Positions 29,768 through 39,225 of a stretch of 64,000 bases of DNA are shown here, piece by piece. The position numbers and the translations under genes are program-made. This DNA is from Candidatus Methanosphaera massiliense (GTDB lineage Archaea > Methanobacteriota > Methanobacteria > Methanobacteriales > Methanobacteriaceae). The stretch lies in NCBI RefSeq assembly GCF_028890305.1, contig NZ_JARBXM010000001.1, forward strand, positions 808,501-872,500. The letters are read 5' to 3'. The stretch's first letter is position 1. Every line of letters starts with the position of its first letter. The notes beneath the pieces were generated by a model. It ran no database searches and had not been told where the DNA came from. It saw only the letters and a list, made by a program, of their open reading frames with translations.

Positions 29768-31108
29768 TTAATCATCTCCCTCCTGATTTAATTTTTCAAT
29801 TCTCTTATATAATTCATGAAGAATCCATTCATCAGAGTGACAGTTTTCAGGCTTTTCTATAACTTTTTTCATGTATATTGGTATTGAATCCATACGATAA
29901 GCAGTACCTTCTGTTTCTACACCTACTCTTGTACTTGGAAGCACAATATCTGATAATTCAGTATATGGACCCCAATGTGTATCTATTTGTACTACAGGTA
30001 TACTTGCAAGATGTTGTATGGAATATCCTGGGAATTGTACTCCCGGATCTGCAGCTACTGCCATGAAAAAGTCGGGTTCTCTTCTATTTAATAAATCAAT
30101 AGTGGTTGTTTCTCCCACCATATATCGAGGATATCCTCTTGCAAAGTCAATACCATATGGATATCCTGTTTCTGTTGTCATGGCAATGTTGAATCCATTC
30201 ACATTAAAGAATCCTCTCATAGGTAACATTGACCATTTAGAATACCTGTTAAGGTCTTCTATTAATTGTATTATTATGTCTACATTTCTCTGTTTAGATA
30301 ATGTTTGAGTTAATCCTAATCCAAAGAATAAAGCACCATATTCAGCATTTTTCATTGTTTCTGCTAGTTCATATATCTTATCTACAGGTACTCCTGCAAT
30401 TTCCTTACTTGTCAGGGTATTTCCTTTTAATACCATTCGTAGAGCGTTGAAGAATGTATAATCTTCATCCATGTCATATTGAATCCATTCATCAGATACT
30501 TTTGCTGTATTAGTGTATTTCGGGTCAATTGTGATTAATTTTCTATCTTTTCTTCCGTTTGGTCTGAAGAATCCCTCAGGGAATGTTGTGTATCTTGATA
30601 GATGTCTTGGATGGTCATCCATTGGGTTTGTACCTACATATATAATTACATCTGCCCTGTTTTTTACTTCACCTAATGTCATTACTGGATGTCCAACATT
30701 TTGGAATGCTTGGATTGTTGCTCCATGACATATTGTAGATTGGTTATCTATTACTGAACCAGTTGTTTCAGCTATTTTTATTCCTTGTTTGATTGCTTCA
30801 ATTGATGTTTCTCCCCAGCCATATAGTACTGGTCTAAGGCTATTGTGTAATAATTCTGCGGTTTTATCTAATGCTTGGTTCCATGTTGTTTCTTCAAGTA
30901 TTCCTGATTCATTTCTTATCATAGGATTTAGAAGTCTTTGGTCTTCATCATTTATTATCTTACTAGCGCCTAATCTGCATGCATGTCTTACTCCAACAAT
31001 TTTCTTATCTTTTAAGAGATATGTTATGTCGTCACAGTTATTTCCACAGTATGAACAGGAGCAATTTTTTACTTCTTCATCATAATCAGTGATTGGTTTT
31101 TCAGTCAT
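29768..31108 (-). CDS. fwdB: Formylmethanofuran dehydrogenase subunit B (Mo/W catalytic subunit)
   Basis: The 446-residue molybdopterin-family subunit reduces CO2 to formate. An N-terminal [4Fe-4S] motif (Cys18, 21, 25, 44) precedes the predicted metal ligand Cys127 in [10 protein letters not shown]; there is no selenocysteine codon at this site. Mo versus W use cannot be read from the sequence. The start has GGGAG five to nine bases upstream, inside the tail of fwdD. Confidence 0.93.
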   Translation of the reverse strand: MTEKPITDYDEEVKNCSCSYCGNNCDDITYLLKDKKIVGVRHACRLGASKIINDEDQRLLNPMIRNESGILEETTWNQALDKTAELLHNSLRPVLYGWGETSIEAIKQGIKIAETTGSVIDNQSTICHGATIQAFQNVGHPVMTLGEVKNRADVIIYVGTNPMDDHPRHLSRYTTFPEGFFRPNGRKDRKLITIDPKYTNTAKVSDEWIQYDMDEDYTFFNALRMVLKGNTLTSKEIAGVPVDKIYELAETMKNAEYGALFFGLGLTQTLSKQRNVDIIIQLIEDLNRYSKWSMLPMRGFFNVNGFNIAMTTETGYPYGIDFARGYPRYMVGETTTIDLLNRREPDFFMAVAADPGVQFPGYSIQHLASIPVVQIDTHWGPYTELSDIVLPSTRVGVETEGTAYRMDSIPIYMKKVIEKPENCHSDEWILHELYKRIEKLNQEGDD

Positions 31109-31110
31109 GG

Positions 31111-31563
31111 TTATAGCTCCCTTTTCTTATATACTGGTTTTTCACCTAGACTTTCTAGGTTATCAGTATTATCTGTGTATTTATGATATGTTTTTCTCAT
31201 AAGGTCTGCTACTAGCAGTACTTCATCATCTGTTTTTCTTATTGTTGCTGGAACGCCCTTAAATGTAGGAATGTTACAACAATATGTTTCCGGACTTATT
31301 ACAATATTTGCCCAGGGACCTTTTGGTATGAATATCATTCCTTCATGTGGTGCATCATGTGATTTATCTACATAAATTGTTACTTCACCCCATTCTGATT
31401 TAACATTTATTTTATCACGTGGTTTTAATGATAATTTTTCCATATCTCTTGGATCCATAAATGCTACTGCTGTTGCTTGTCTGTATTCATCTTTTAGTGT
31501 AGAACCTTTTTTCTCATAGTATGCTTGAATGATACTAGTACCTGTATTGATAATAATATTCAT
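31111..31563 (-). CDS. fwdD: Formylmethanofuran dehydrogenase subunit D
   Basis: The 150-residue protein is of the molybdopterin dinucleotide-binding (MopB C-terminal) fold, with [30 protein letters not shown] and the final GVPATI segment. It completes the pterin site of FwdB. I used the internal ATG at 31563 ([11 protein letters not shown]), since FwdD proteins begin directly at this strand. The longer frame from 31587 would overlap fwdG by 14 nt. Confidence 0.9.
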   Translation of the reverse strand: MNIIINTGTSIIQAYYEKKGSTLKDEYRQATAVAFMDPRDMEKLSLKPRDKINVKSEWGEVTIYVDKSHDAPHEGMIFIPKGPWANIVISPETYCCNIPTFKGVPATIRKTDDEVLLVADLMRKTYHKYTDNTDNLESLGEKPVYKKREL

Positions 31564-31573
31564 CTCATCCAAT

Positions 31574-31807
31574 CTAATCATCTCCAATATATATTGCTTT
31601 TGTTGGACAGGTGTTATTACATTCCATACATTCTGTACATTTTTCTGGATGAAATAGTTTTATTATTCCATTTTCAACTAACATTATAACTTCTGTAGTA
31701 TCTGGACCATTACCCCCTATAACTTCAGGACATATTTCCTGATTCACAGGACATACTATTATACAGGCTCCGCAGCCTAGACAATGGTCTTGATTAACTT
31801 TCAACAT
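31574..31807 (-). CDS. fwdG: Formylmethanofuran dehydrogenase subunit G (dicluster ferredoxin)
   Basis: The 77-residue ferredoxin has two CX2CX2CX3C-P motifs (Cys9/12/15/19 and Cys57/60/63/67), separated by about 38 residues including the conserved PDTTEVIML segment. It passes electrons to FwdB. It is the first gene of the operon here; FwdF, FwdH and FwdE are not adjacent. A 7-bp tandem duplication (ATGTTGA twice) places a second, out-of-frame ATG at 31814, nearer the AAGGAG ribosome-binding site. Confidence 0.9.
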   Translation of the reverse strand: MLKVNQDHCLGCGACIIVCPVNQEICPEVIGGNGPDTTEVIMLVENGIIKLFHPEKCTECMECNNTCPTKAIYIGDD

Positions 31808-32142
31808 TCAACATTATACTCCTTATTACCATTTTTCAATATTATTTTCCTAAAAAAAGTAAATTATTAGCTTAATTTTAATTATTAAATATACATTTAC
31901 TTTTCTCTAAATTCAAGAATATTATTATAAAAATAAATAGTGTTATTAGTGTATTGTGTATACTACACTTTTTTATATAATAATACACAATTCTTGTTTT
32001 TAACTATCTCTTTTTTGATTAATAAATTTAGTTTATATATTAAATTAATATAACTTCCTTTATTATGACTAATTATATTATAAAAAAATGACAGAAATAT
32101 AATTATTAATAAATAATCATTATAAATAGGATGGTAAAATTT
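31808..32142. promoter_or_regulatory. Divergent promoter region between fwd operon and purP
   Basis: A symmetric TATA-like TTTTATATAATA (31970-31981) could serve either direction. On the fwd side it is followed at once by the dyad GTGTA-GTA-TACAC (31956-31968 on the minus strand), near where transcription should start. This makes it a candidate operator. The fwd leader would be about 140 nt. No gene is visible in the region. Confidence 0.45.
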
Positions 32143-33234
32143 ATGGGAAAAATAAAAAAAGAAGATATAGATGCAATAGTTGATAAGTATGATAAAGAAA
32201 ATATCACTATTGCAACATTAGGTAGTCATACGGCATTACATATTCTTCGTGGCGCAAAACAAGAAGGATTTAGAACAGCAGTCGTTTGTGAAAAAGGTAA
32301 GGAAGTACCATATGAACGATTTGGAGTGGCTGATGAATTTATATTTGTAGATGAATATAAAGATATTGTAAATGAAGAAGTTCAAGAAAAATTAAGATCA
32401 ATGAATGCTATAGTAGTACCACATGGTTCATTCGTTGCATATGCTGGTCTAAGTAATGTTGAAGATAAATTCAATGTACCAATGTTTGGAAATCGTGATA
32501 TTCTAAGATGGGAAGCAGAAAGAGATAAAGAAAGAAAAATGATTACAGAATCTGGAATAAGAATGCCAAAAAAATTCGAAAGCCCAGAAGACATTGATAA
32601 AGAAGTTATGGTAAAATTCCCAGGAGCAAGAGGAGGTCAAGGATACTTCATATGCTCAAGTTATGAGGAATTCCAAGAAAAAATAGCTGAAATGAAGGAA
32701 AGAAACTGGATTACAGATGAAGATGTTAAATATGCACACATAGAAGAATATGTTTGTGGTACAAACTTCTGTATACATTATTTCTACTCCGCACTAAAAG
32801 ATGAAGTAGAAGTTTTAGGAATGGACAGTAGATATGAAACTAACATAGATGGTATAGTAAGAATTCCAGCACAAGACCAACTAGCAGCAAATCTTAGTCC
32901 TTCATATGTTGTAAGTGGAAATCATCCAGTAGTAATAAGAGAATCATTATTACCAAAAGTATTTGAAAATGGTGATAAACTAGTAAAAACAGCTAAAAAA
33001 TTAGTAAAACCTGGAATGAATGGTCCATTCTGTCTACAATGCTTAGTAAATGATGACAGAGAAATAGTTATCTTTGAAATGAGTGCAAGAATAGATGGAG
33101 GTACAAATACATTCATGAATGGATCTCCTTACTCCTACATACAATTTGGAGAACCAATGAGTATGGGACGCAGAATCTCTAGAGAAATTAAAAACGCTAT
33201 AAAAGAAGATAAACTTGATGTTATAATAACATAA
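32143..33234 (+). CDS. purP: Formate-dependent AICAR ligase PurP
   Basis: The ATP-grasp enzyme of about 363 residues makes FAICAR from AICAR, formate and ATP in archaeal purine synthesis, replacing the bacterial PurH transformylase. Characteristic segments are IATLGSHTALHILRGAK, FGNRDILRWEAERDKE, VKFPGARGGQGYF and the ATP-grasp metal site IFEMSARIDGGTN. I favour ATG 32143 (MGKIKKEDI), which has AGGATGG eight bases upstream; ATG 32131 is the alternative. It diverges from the fwd operon. Confidence 0.92.
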   Translation: MGKIKKEDIDAIVDKYDKENITIATLGSHTALHILRGAKQEGFRTAVVCEKGKEVPYERFGVADEFIFVDEYKDIVNEEVQEKLRSMNAIVVPHGSFVAYAGLSNVEDKFNVPMFGNRDILRWEAERDKERKMITESGIRMPKKFESPEDIDKEVMVKFPGARGGQGYFICSSYEEFQEKIAEMKERNWITDEDVKYAHIEEYVCGTNFCIHYFYSALKDEVEVLGMDSRYETNIDGIVRIPAQDQLAANLSPSYVVSGNHPVVIRESLLPKVFENGDKLVKTAKKLVKPGMNGPFCLQCLVNDDREIVIFEMSARIDGGTNTFMNGSPYSYIQFGEPMSMGRRISREIKNAIKEDKLDVIIT

Positions 33235-33425
33235 CCGTTTTTAGTGAAAGTTAACTTAACCTCCAAATATTATTCTTTTTATAATAAAACAATTATAATT
33301 TAAGCTTTTAATAGATTGCATTAAATTACGTATATAATAAGAAAAAAAGATTTTTTTGTTAAATTTAATTTTAAAAAAATAAGTTAGAGTAAGAAAAATC
33401 ACTTAATAACTAAATAGAATTTTTT

Positions 33426-33623
33426 TTAAATATTGGTTATGGACAATGCATTATTAGGGCAGTTTGTCACACAAAGTCCACAATTTTTACATGCTTCCTC
33501 ATTTATATGTGGATATCCATTAACATTCTCAATTGCATCTAAAGCACATACTTCTATACATACATTGTGTCCCGGACAATGATCAATTCCGTTACATCTA
33601 TCCCGATAAATTGTTACTACCAT
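33426..33623 (-). CDS. Small two-cluster ferredoxin with an expanded first motif (copy 2)
   Basis: In this 65-residue protein the second cluster motif is standard (Cys45/48/51/55 followed by Pro). The first is stretched: Cys10, 16, 22, 26, i.e. CX5CX5CX3C, and is followed by Ala instead of Pro. All eight cysteines are present, so two clusters are plausible, with one probably of altered geometry or potential. It is a paralogue of the next gene, 30 nt away on the same strand. Confidence 0.85.
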   Translation of the reverse strand: MVVTIYRDRCNGIDHCPGHNVCIEVCALDAIENVNGYPHINEEACKNCGLCVTNCPNNALSITNI

Positions 33624-33653
33624 TGTATTGTCACCTTTAATTGTTTTTCATAA

Positions 33654-33845
33654 TCATGGTTTAGAAATTGCTTCATTAGGACAATTCATTACACAAAGTC
33701 CACATTCTGGGCAAAGGTATTCATCGATTACAGGCATACCATTAACATTATTAATGGAATCTAATGCACAGATTTCTATACATAATCCATTTGCAGGACA
33801 ATTATCTACATCACTACACTTATTACTATCAATTATTACAGCCAT
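33654..33845 (-). CDS. Small two-cluster ferredoxin with an expanded first motif (copy 1)
   Basis: This 63-residue protein is the upstream member of a tandem pair. It shares the CX5CX5CX3C first motif (Cys10/16/22/26) and the normal second motif (Cys45/48/51/55) with its neighbour, but the remaining residues have diverged markedly. That indicates an old duplication with possible division of labour. No partner enzyme is adjacent (nrpR lies upstream on the same strand). Confidence 0.85.
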   Translation of the reverse strand: MAVIIDSNKCSDVDNCPANGLCIEICALDSINNVNGMPVIDEYLCPECGLCVMNCPNEAISKP

Positions 33846-34150
33846 ATACTCATCTTCTAGTTATTAGTTTTCAAACAATTTTTCTAGTTATTTCTTATTT
33901 TTTTGTAGTTATAACCATATTAAATCATCTTTATTATATTTGCATGTTTACATCCCTAAAAAATCAATACAAAATATAATACATTAATAAGTCTCTCTTT
34001 TTCTATATATAAAATAATCGATTTTTAAGGAATTATATACATTAATAAAGGGGTGATAATACATTGAATTTAAAAAATACGCAATTTAATACGGAATTGA
34101 AAATTATTATTATCTAAAAAAGAATAAAATGAGAAATAATCTATCATGAA
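33846..34150. other. Intergenic region with an orphan translation signal
   Basis: About 300 AT-rich bases with no full gene. On the plus strand TATATATAAAA (about 34005-34015) and an excellent AAGGGGTGAT (34048-34056) precede a 17-codon TTG frame at 34064-34117. This may be a leader, a micro-protein or the remnant of a decayed gene. Confidence 0.35.
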
Positions 34151-35815
34151 TTATAATTCTTCAAAAGAATTAAAGTCAACAATAGTTTCAATAGATTTTA
34201 TATCAACAGGAATATCTTTCTCTTTAATTGCAGCAATAGGATTAAGACCCCCAGATAATACAAATCCAAAATTATATTTCTCTATTCTAGCATTATACAT
34301 GTACTCATTAGGTTTACCTAGTTTTAAAACTTCGAAACCAGATTCTTTTAATGATTCTAGTACACTAATAGTCTTATCTCTTGCAATATATGGAATTGAA
34401 TGGACACTAGCTAATATTTTACCAGAATTATTCAGTGAACCAAGAATATCCTCCATATTTTTCTTAAGGAATATTTCATGAGGATCGATAGAGGAACCCA
34501 TGTATGATATTAATTCAATGAAACGTCTATTATTTCCATAGACATCTAAAACACCACTATACCCTGGTGTAACAGTGATACCTTTATTTATTAATATACC
34601 ATCTACTGTTAAACTACAGATTGTTCCAAGTCCTACTTTATTATCAGGATAATCTATAATGGAATATCTATTACCAATACAATATTCTGGTTTAGATTTA
34701 TATACCTTGTTTAATATTTCAAGACTTTCATCCAGATATTCTCTGTTGATATATGATATATTGGTAATAACTTCACCTTCACATGTTTCTTCATCAAAAT
34801 TAACTTGCGATATTAAATTAGATATTTTATTTAATATAAATGAAATTTGATGATTATTTTTAGCAGTCGCTGGTTTTAGAGGTGTTTTCATCTCATGACT
34901 TGAACTAACCATTTTACTATATTCACTATAACTATCAGCTAATTTAACACTTAAATCATAACCTGCTTCTTGTGCTGCACATAATGGTGTAACACCACCA
35001 ATAATAGCAATACCAGTCATACCCTCAGGCACAGGTATTCCAAGCACAGGCTTTCCAGGTTCACCAATAGTTATAACACCATTAATATTAATCTTATTAA
35101 GTTTTTGTAGTAATTTAATAGTTTGTTCTTTCTTCACTGCTGGAATGATTCTGAAATTAGCTGGAATAACACCAGTACCACTAGTAACAACATCTAATAT
35201 GGATGTATTATCTGAACTTGTGAAAGCTTCTAAAGGTGTAATTGATGTTTTAGAATAAGCTATTTGTTCTGTGAAGTTAATAGGCACGTAATCCTCTACT
35301 TTTAAAAGTCCACCATACATAAGTTTTGAGATAATACCATTGTGCTGTAAAACACCGTCAATAGTAGTACCACATACTGTCTCGATATATGTCTTATTCT
35401 CATGTTCATAGATATGATATCTATTACTAACACTCAATCCCTTTTCGAACATTTTGTTAATTAGGGCTGTTGAGTCAAGTTCATTAATTGATGAAATATT
35501 TACTATAACGGACCCTTTTCCAGTTTCAGGATCTAGGTCTACATTATACATTTTCTCTTGAAAGTGAGAATATGTGAAATCCACCTGGTCATATATTAAT
35601 CCTTTTTTAAGTTCTTCAATTCCTTCATCTGTTATTTTTCTTCCCTTGTAACCAACTTTTTCTGTAAGACCACGTTCATCTAAGATATGCATATGATACC
35701 TTACAGCTCGTTCACCTAGAGAATAACCTCTTTTTTTCAGTTCCTCTGAAATGACTTTAGCTCCTAGAATTTCATTTTTACTATATAAAATTCGTAGAAT
35801 CTCCATCATTTTCAT
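34151..35815 (-). CDS. nrpR: NrpR, global nitrogen repressor
   Basis: The 554-residue protein has an N-terminal winged helix (residues about 1-65) followed by two tandem NrpR/DUF128 effector domains (about 85-315 and 330-550). Each contains a TVDGIL/TIDGVL block and a P-x-GMTGIAIIGG or FVLSGGLNPI-type ligand motif. NrpR represses nitrogen-assimilation promoters at GGAA-N6-TTCC and is released by 2-oxoglutarate. The two-domain form suggests a self-contained repressor. Two matching operators lie in front of glnA next door. The first of three nearby ATGs is used; no strong ribosome-binding site is seen. Confidence 0.92.
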   Translation of the reverse strand: MKMMEILRILYSKNEILGAKVISEELKKRGYSLGERAVRYHMHILDERGLTEKVGYKGRKITDEGIEELKKGLIYDQVDFTYSHFQEKMYNVDLDPETGKGSVIVNISSINELDSTALINKMFEKGLSVSNRYHIYEHENKTYIETVCGTTIDGVLQHNGIISKLMYGGLLKVEDYVPINFTEQIAYSKTSITPLEAFTSSDNTSILDVVTSGTGVIPANFRIIPAVKKEQTIKLLQKLNKININGVITIGEPGKPVLGIPVPEGMTGIAIIGGVTPLCAAQEAGYDLSVKLADSYSEYSKMVSSSHEMKTPLKPATAKNNHQISFILNKISNLISQVNFDEETCEGEVITNISYINREYLDESLEILNKVYKSKPEYCIGNRYSIIDYPDNKVGLGTICSLTVDGILINKGITVTPGYSGVLDVYGNNRRFIELISYMGSSIDPHEIFLKKNMEDILGSLNNSGKILASVHSIPYIARDKTISVLESLKESGFEVLKLGKPNEYMYNARIEKYNFGFVLSGGLNPIAAIKEKDIPVDIKSIETIVDFNSFEEL

Positions 35816-36033
35816 GTCTGTTTCTTGTTTTACAGAAATAATATCATACCTCTCATCTAGGACTTATTTTTATCATGGTTAGAATCCTTTATAAATCTAA
35901 TTACATCTAATTAACAGTGAAGATTATTATTTATTTATATTTATTTTACGGCGGTTAATATTGTTTTTAAAAAGTTATAGAATAAGTCCTATGCTAAAAA
36001 GAAGATTATGGAAAAATAGATATTGTAAAATAT

Positions 36034-37371
36034 CTATATGTTTAAGTATTTTTCACGTTCGTAATTGAATACTTGTATTCTGTAATCGTCCCATTCTGCT
36101 CTTTTTATGTTGTAGAATTGGTTGTATACGTAGTCACCTAAAGCATTTTGTACTACTTCATCTTGTTCTAATGCGTGGTATGCTTCCCAGAGACTTGTTG
36201 GTAATGTTTCAATTCCACGTTCTGCTATTTCATCAGGAGTTAATGCGAATAAACTGTATTCTGTTGGTTCTCCTGGGTCAAGTTTGTTGTCTAATCCATC
36301 TAATCCTGCTTCAAGTAATACTGCAAATGCTAAGTATGGGTTACATGATGGGTCTGCAGATCTACATTCAATTCTTGTACCTAATCCTCTGGATGCAGGT
36401 ATTCTTAGTAATGTGGATCTGTTTTTAAGTCCGTATGCAATGTAACATGGTGCTTCATATCCTGGTACTAAACGTTTGTATGAGTTTACTGTTGGTGATA
36501 ATATTGAGGATAATGCTTTTGCGTGTTTTAATAATCCTCCTATGAAGTATAATGCTTCTTGTGATAATTGTGTTTCTGTGTCTGGGTCGTAGAATATGTT
36601 TTTACCATCTTTGAATAAACTTTGGTTACAGTGCATTCCGCTACCGTTAATTCCAAAGAATGGTTTTGGCATGAATGTAACTTTGTATCCGAGGTTGTCT
36701 ACTAATGCTTTGATAGCTTGTTTGAATGTTACTACTGCATCAGCTGTTCTTAGTGCGTCGTCGAATTTGAAGTCAATTTCATGTTGTCCTGGTGCTACTT
36801 CGTGGTGGCTTACTTCAATATTGAAGTTTAGTTTTTCTAGTCCTAATACAATTGCTTTTCTTATATCTGTACCTTGGTCTAGAGGTTCTACATCGAAATA
36901 TTCTGCATCGTCTGCTGGTACGTAGTTTCCTTCTTCATCTTTGTCTATTACAAAGAATTCAGGTTCTGGACCCATGTTAAATTGGTATCCTCTATCACTA
37001 GCTTTCTTTAATGAACTTTTTAATACTCCTCTTGGATCTCCTTCAAATGGTGTTCCATCAGTATTGTATACATCACAGATAAATCTGCATGCACCTTTTT
37101 CGTCAGGTCTCCATGGTAGAGGTGTGAATGTTGTTATATCTGGTTTTAATGCTAAATCACTTTGGTTGATGTCTACAAATCCATCAATGGATGATCCATC
37201 GAATAATACTCCATCTTCAATAATGTCTTCTACATCACTTGGTTTTTTAAGTGATACAGCTACATTTTTTGGAATTCCATGTATGTCTGAAAATTGACAT
37301 CTTAAAAATTTACAGTCATTTTCTTCAATTTGTTTAACAATATTATCTATTTTGTCATCTCGTTCTGACAT
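36034..37371 (-). CDS. glnA: Glutamine synthetase type I
   Basis: The 445-residue enzyme joins ammonia to glutamate with ATP. Family markers are FDGSSIDGF, the metal-site block [37 protein letters not shown] and [13 protein letters not shown]. Length fits the GSI-alpha form, which lacks the adenylylation loop. GGTGA precedes the ATG. Transcription should start about 165 nt upstream, where a TATA box and two NrpR operators lie, so expression is expected only under nitrogen limitation. Confidence 0.96.
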   Translation of the reverse strand: MSERDDKIDNIVKQIEENDCKFLRCQFSDIHGIPKNVAVSLKKPSDVEDIIEDGVLFDGSSIDGFVDINQSDLALKPDITTFTPLPWRPDEKGACRFICDVYNTDGTPFEGDPRGVLKSSLKKASDRGYQFNMGPEPEFFVIDKDEEGNYVPADDAEYFDVEPLDQGTDIRKAIVLGLEKLNFNIEVSHHEVAPGQHEIDFKFDDALRTADAVVTFKQAIKALVDNLGYKVTFMPKPFFGINGSGMHCNQSLFKDGKNIFYDPDTETQLSQEALYFIGGLLKHAKALSSILSPTVNSYKRLVPGYEAPCYIAYGLKNRSTLLRIPASRGLGTRIECRSADPSCNPYLAFAVLLEAGLDGLDNKLDPGEPTEYSLFALTPDEIAERGIETLPTSLWEAYHALEQDEVVQNALGDYVYNQFYNIKRAEWDDYRIQVFNYEREKYLNI

Positions 37372-37502
37372 TAATTATTCACCTATGATTAAAATTTTTT
37401 AGTACTGGTATGGTATTGAGTATTATATAATTTAATATATTGATTATGATATAGTCCTTCATGGACTTTTAATCCCTTTTTTTTGAAATATCATTTCTGT
37501 TT

Positions 37503-37539
37503 GGAAATGTATTTCCCTTACCATCGGAAGTGTATTTCC
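37503..37539 (-). promoter_or_regulatory. Two tandem NrpR operators of glnA
   Basis: Two perfect matches to GGAA-N6-TTCC lie at 37503-37516 (GGAAATGTATTTCC) and 37526-37539 (GGAAGTGTATTTCC), 23 bp apart start to start. Relative to the TATA box at 37564-37571 they fall at and just after the expected start site, where bound NrpR would block polymerase. This is the known NrpR site and layout from Methanococcus. Confidence 0.92.
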
Positions 37540-37563
37540 TACTATAGACTATTGACATTATCC

Positions 37564-37571
37564 TATATAAA
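37564..37571 (-). promoter_or_regulatory. glnA TATA box
   Basis: TTTATATA on the minus strand, preceded by A/G-rich AAAAGG resembling a BRE. Expected start is near 37543, just upstream of the first operator. Confidence 0.65.
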
Positions 37572-37983
37572 CCTTTTCAAAAAAATCAAAATAAAAAACA
37601 TTTTTTAAAGGATATAATTCAATAAAACAAGAATATTAATCTTTTGATATAAAAATAATCATCAATAAAAATTTAATTAAAATTTTAAAATGTAATAAAA
37701 TTCTATTAATAAATTTAAAACGTTTTTATTTAATAAGATATGTAATAAATAATAAATTAATTAATAATAATGAAGAGAAGGAATTATTCCTATTTTAAGA
37801 GTTTGATTATAAAATTCCTTCACGTCGGAAAAATAAGGATTTATTCCATCTTTTACTATTAATTTAATACTTTTTTTTAGAAATTGTTAAAATTAGGTAT
37901 ATATCTTTCTATATAAAAAAAGAAGAATATGTTGAATAATTTTTTTGTAGGTAATTAATACTAACCATTAGTATTAGTTAAAT
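37572..37983. other. AT-rich intergenic region between the E1-like gene and glnA
   Basis: About 410 bases without a supported gene. A perfect 6-bp inverted repeat AGGAAT-T-ATTCCT lies near 37776-37788, and GGAA/TTCC half-sites with non-standard spacing recur up to about 37840. A 30-codon frame from about 37770 lacks a ribosome-binding site and is not called. Confidence 0.35.
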
Positions 37984-38718
37984 TTAAAATTCTATTATTC
38001 TAAAGGAGTTTATATCAAATATGTCCCACATTAATACATTAGGAGATAATACAGTATTTTCTCTGCCTAATATGTACTTGATTGTTTCACTAACTTCTAA
38101 TGATCCAAATATTGCTGGAGTTACACCTAGTACTTGTGGTTTTTTAGAACTAATATTTAATAAATAATCTTTTGAATCTTCAAGGGGTTTGTTTAATGAG
38201 TCTAATTTAAATAATTCTTCATAGGATGGAGTATTTTTATCAATTATTGTTAATTGACCTGAAGTTTCATCTACTGCACTATGTATAAAGGTTATGTCTT
38301 GTTTTTTAGCTTCTCTTGAAATTAATACTCTTGTATATACATTATCTACTGCATCTATTAGTACTTCGTTTCCTTGTAATATCTCTGAAATATTATCTTC
38401 GGTTACATGAACTTCGTATGTTTTAATGTTTATATCAGGGTTTATTTTTTTTGCTTCTTGTGCTGTTACTTCTACTTTTGATTTATTTATTGTATCTAGG
38501 TTACTTCTTATTTGGCGGTTTAGATTTGTTTTATCGAAAACATCTTCATCTATTATTGTTATATTTTCAAATCCTGACCTAACCAGTTGTTCTATTATTG
38601 TTCCACCTAGACCTCCACATCCCATAACTACAACGGGCGTATTTCTTATTTTTTCTTGTTCTTCTTTTGAGAATATTTCTATCTGTCTTGATATCATTTG
38701 GTTGTATAGTTCACTCAT
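37984..38718 (-). CDS. ThiF/MoeB/HesA-like adenylyltransferase lacking the usual cysteines
   Basis: The 244-residue E1-like protein has the ATP-binding GCGGLGG (residues 33-39), IDEDVFDKTNLNRQ with the catalytic Asn-Arg-Gln, and DAVDN. E1-like enzymes adenylate the C-terminal Gly of ubiquitin-like carriers (ThiS, MoaD, SAMPs). This one has a single cysteine, inside the nucleotide loop, so it lacks both the zinc-binding CxxC pairs and a catalytic thioester Cys. It may adenylate without sulfur transfer, as Cys-less homologues do. GAGG precedes its ATG. The target is unknown. Confidence 0.75.
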   Translation of the reverse strand: MSELYNQMISRQIEIFSKEEQEKIRNTPVVVMGCGGLGGTIIEQLVRSGFENITIIDEDVFDKTNLNRQIRSNLDTINKSKVEVTAQEAKKINPDINIKTYEVHVTEDNISEILQGNEVLIDAVDNVYTRVLISREAKKQDITFIHSAVDETSGQLTIIDKNTPSYEELFKLDSLNKPLEDSKDYLLNISSKKPQVLGVTPAIFGSLEVSETIKYILGRENTVLSPNVLMWDIFDINSFRIIEF

Positions 38719-38937
38719 TTATGATGCCTCTTGTTGTTATTTTTTATTTATTATATATTATTATATAAGACAAATATATTAACAATTGTTATATTTTTGT
38801 AATAATAAATATAATATCAAAATGAAATAATCGTTGAAATCATTATAATATTTAATAAAAATAGAATCAAAAATATATGAATGAAGTATTCATCACATAC
38901 ATTAAAATAACTTATACTATTTCATGTTTTTAGTATA

Positions 38938-39048
<111 letters not shown>

Positions 39049-39081
39049 GTGGCTACGCTTATTTATACTTTATGTCATAGT

Positions 39082-39093
39082 TAATATATATAC
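39082..39093 (-). promoter_or_regulatory. TATA box of the tRNA gene
   Basis: GTATATATATTA on the minus strand, centred about 40 nt before the mature 5' end; this predicts a short 5' leader. Confidence 0.5.
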
Positions 39094-39225
39094 TTTATGG
39101 TTATGATATCAAAATTAATTAAAATTTTTCAAACTAAAAACAATTATAAGATATTATACAAAAATACTATTATATAATATAATTATGAATGATATAAAAT
39201 AAAGAAAAATAGGGGAGTATTTATA

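Noticed and set aside
37769-37788. An additional NrpR operator between the E1-like gene and glnA
   Set aside because: The GGAA and TTCC halves are three bases apart rather than six, so they do not fit the NrpR consensus.
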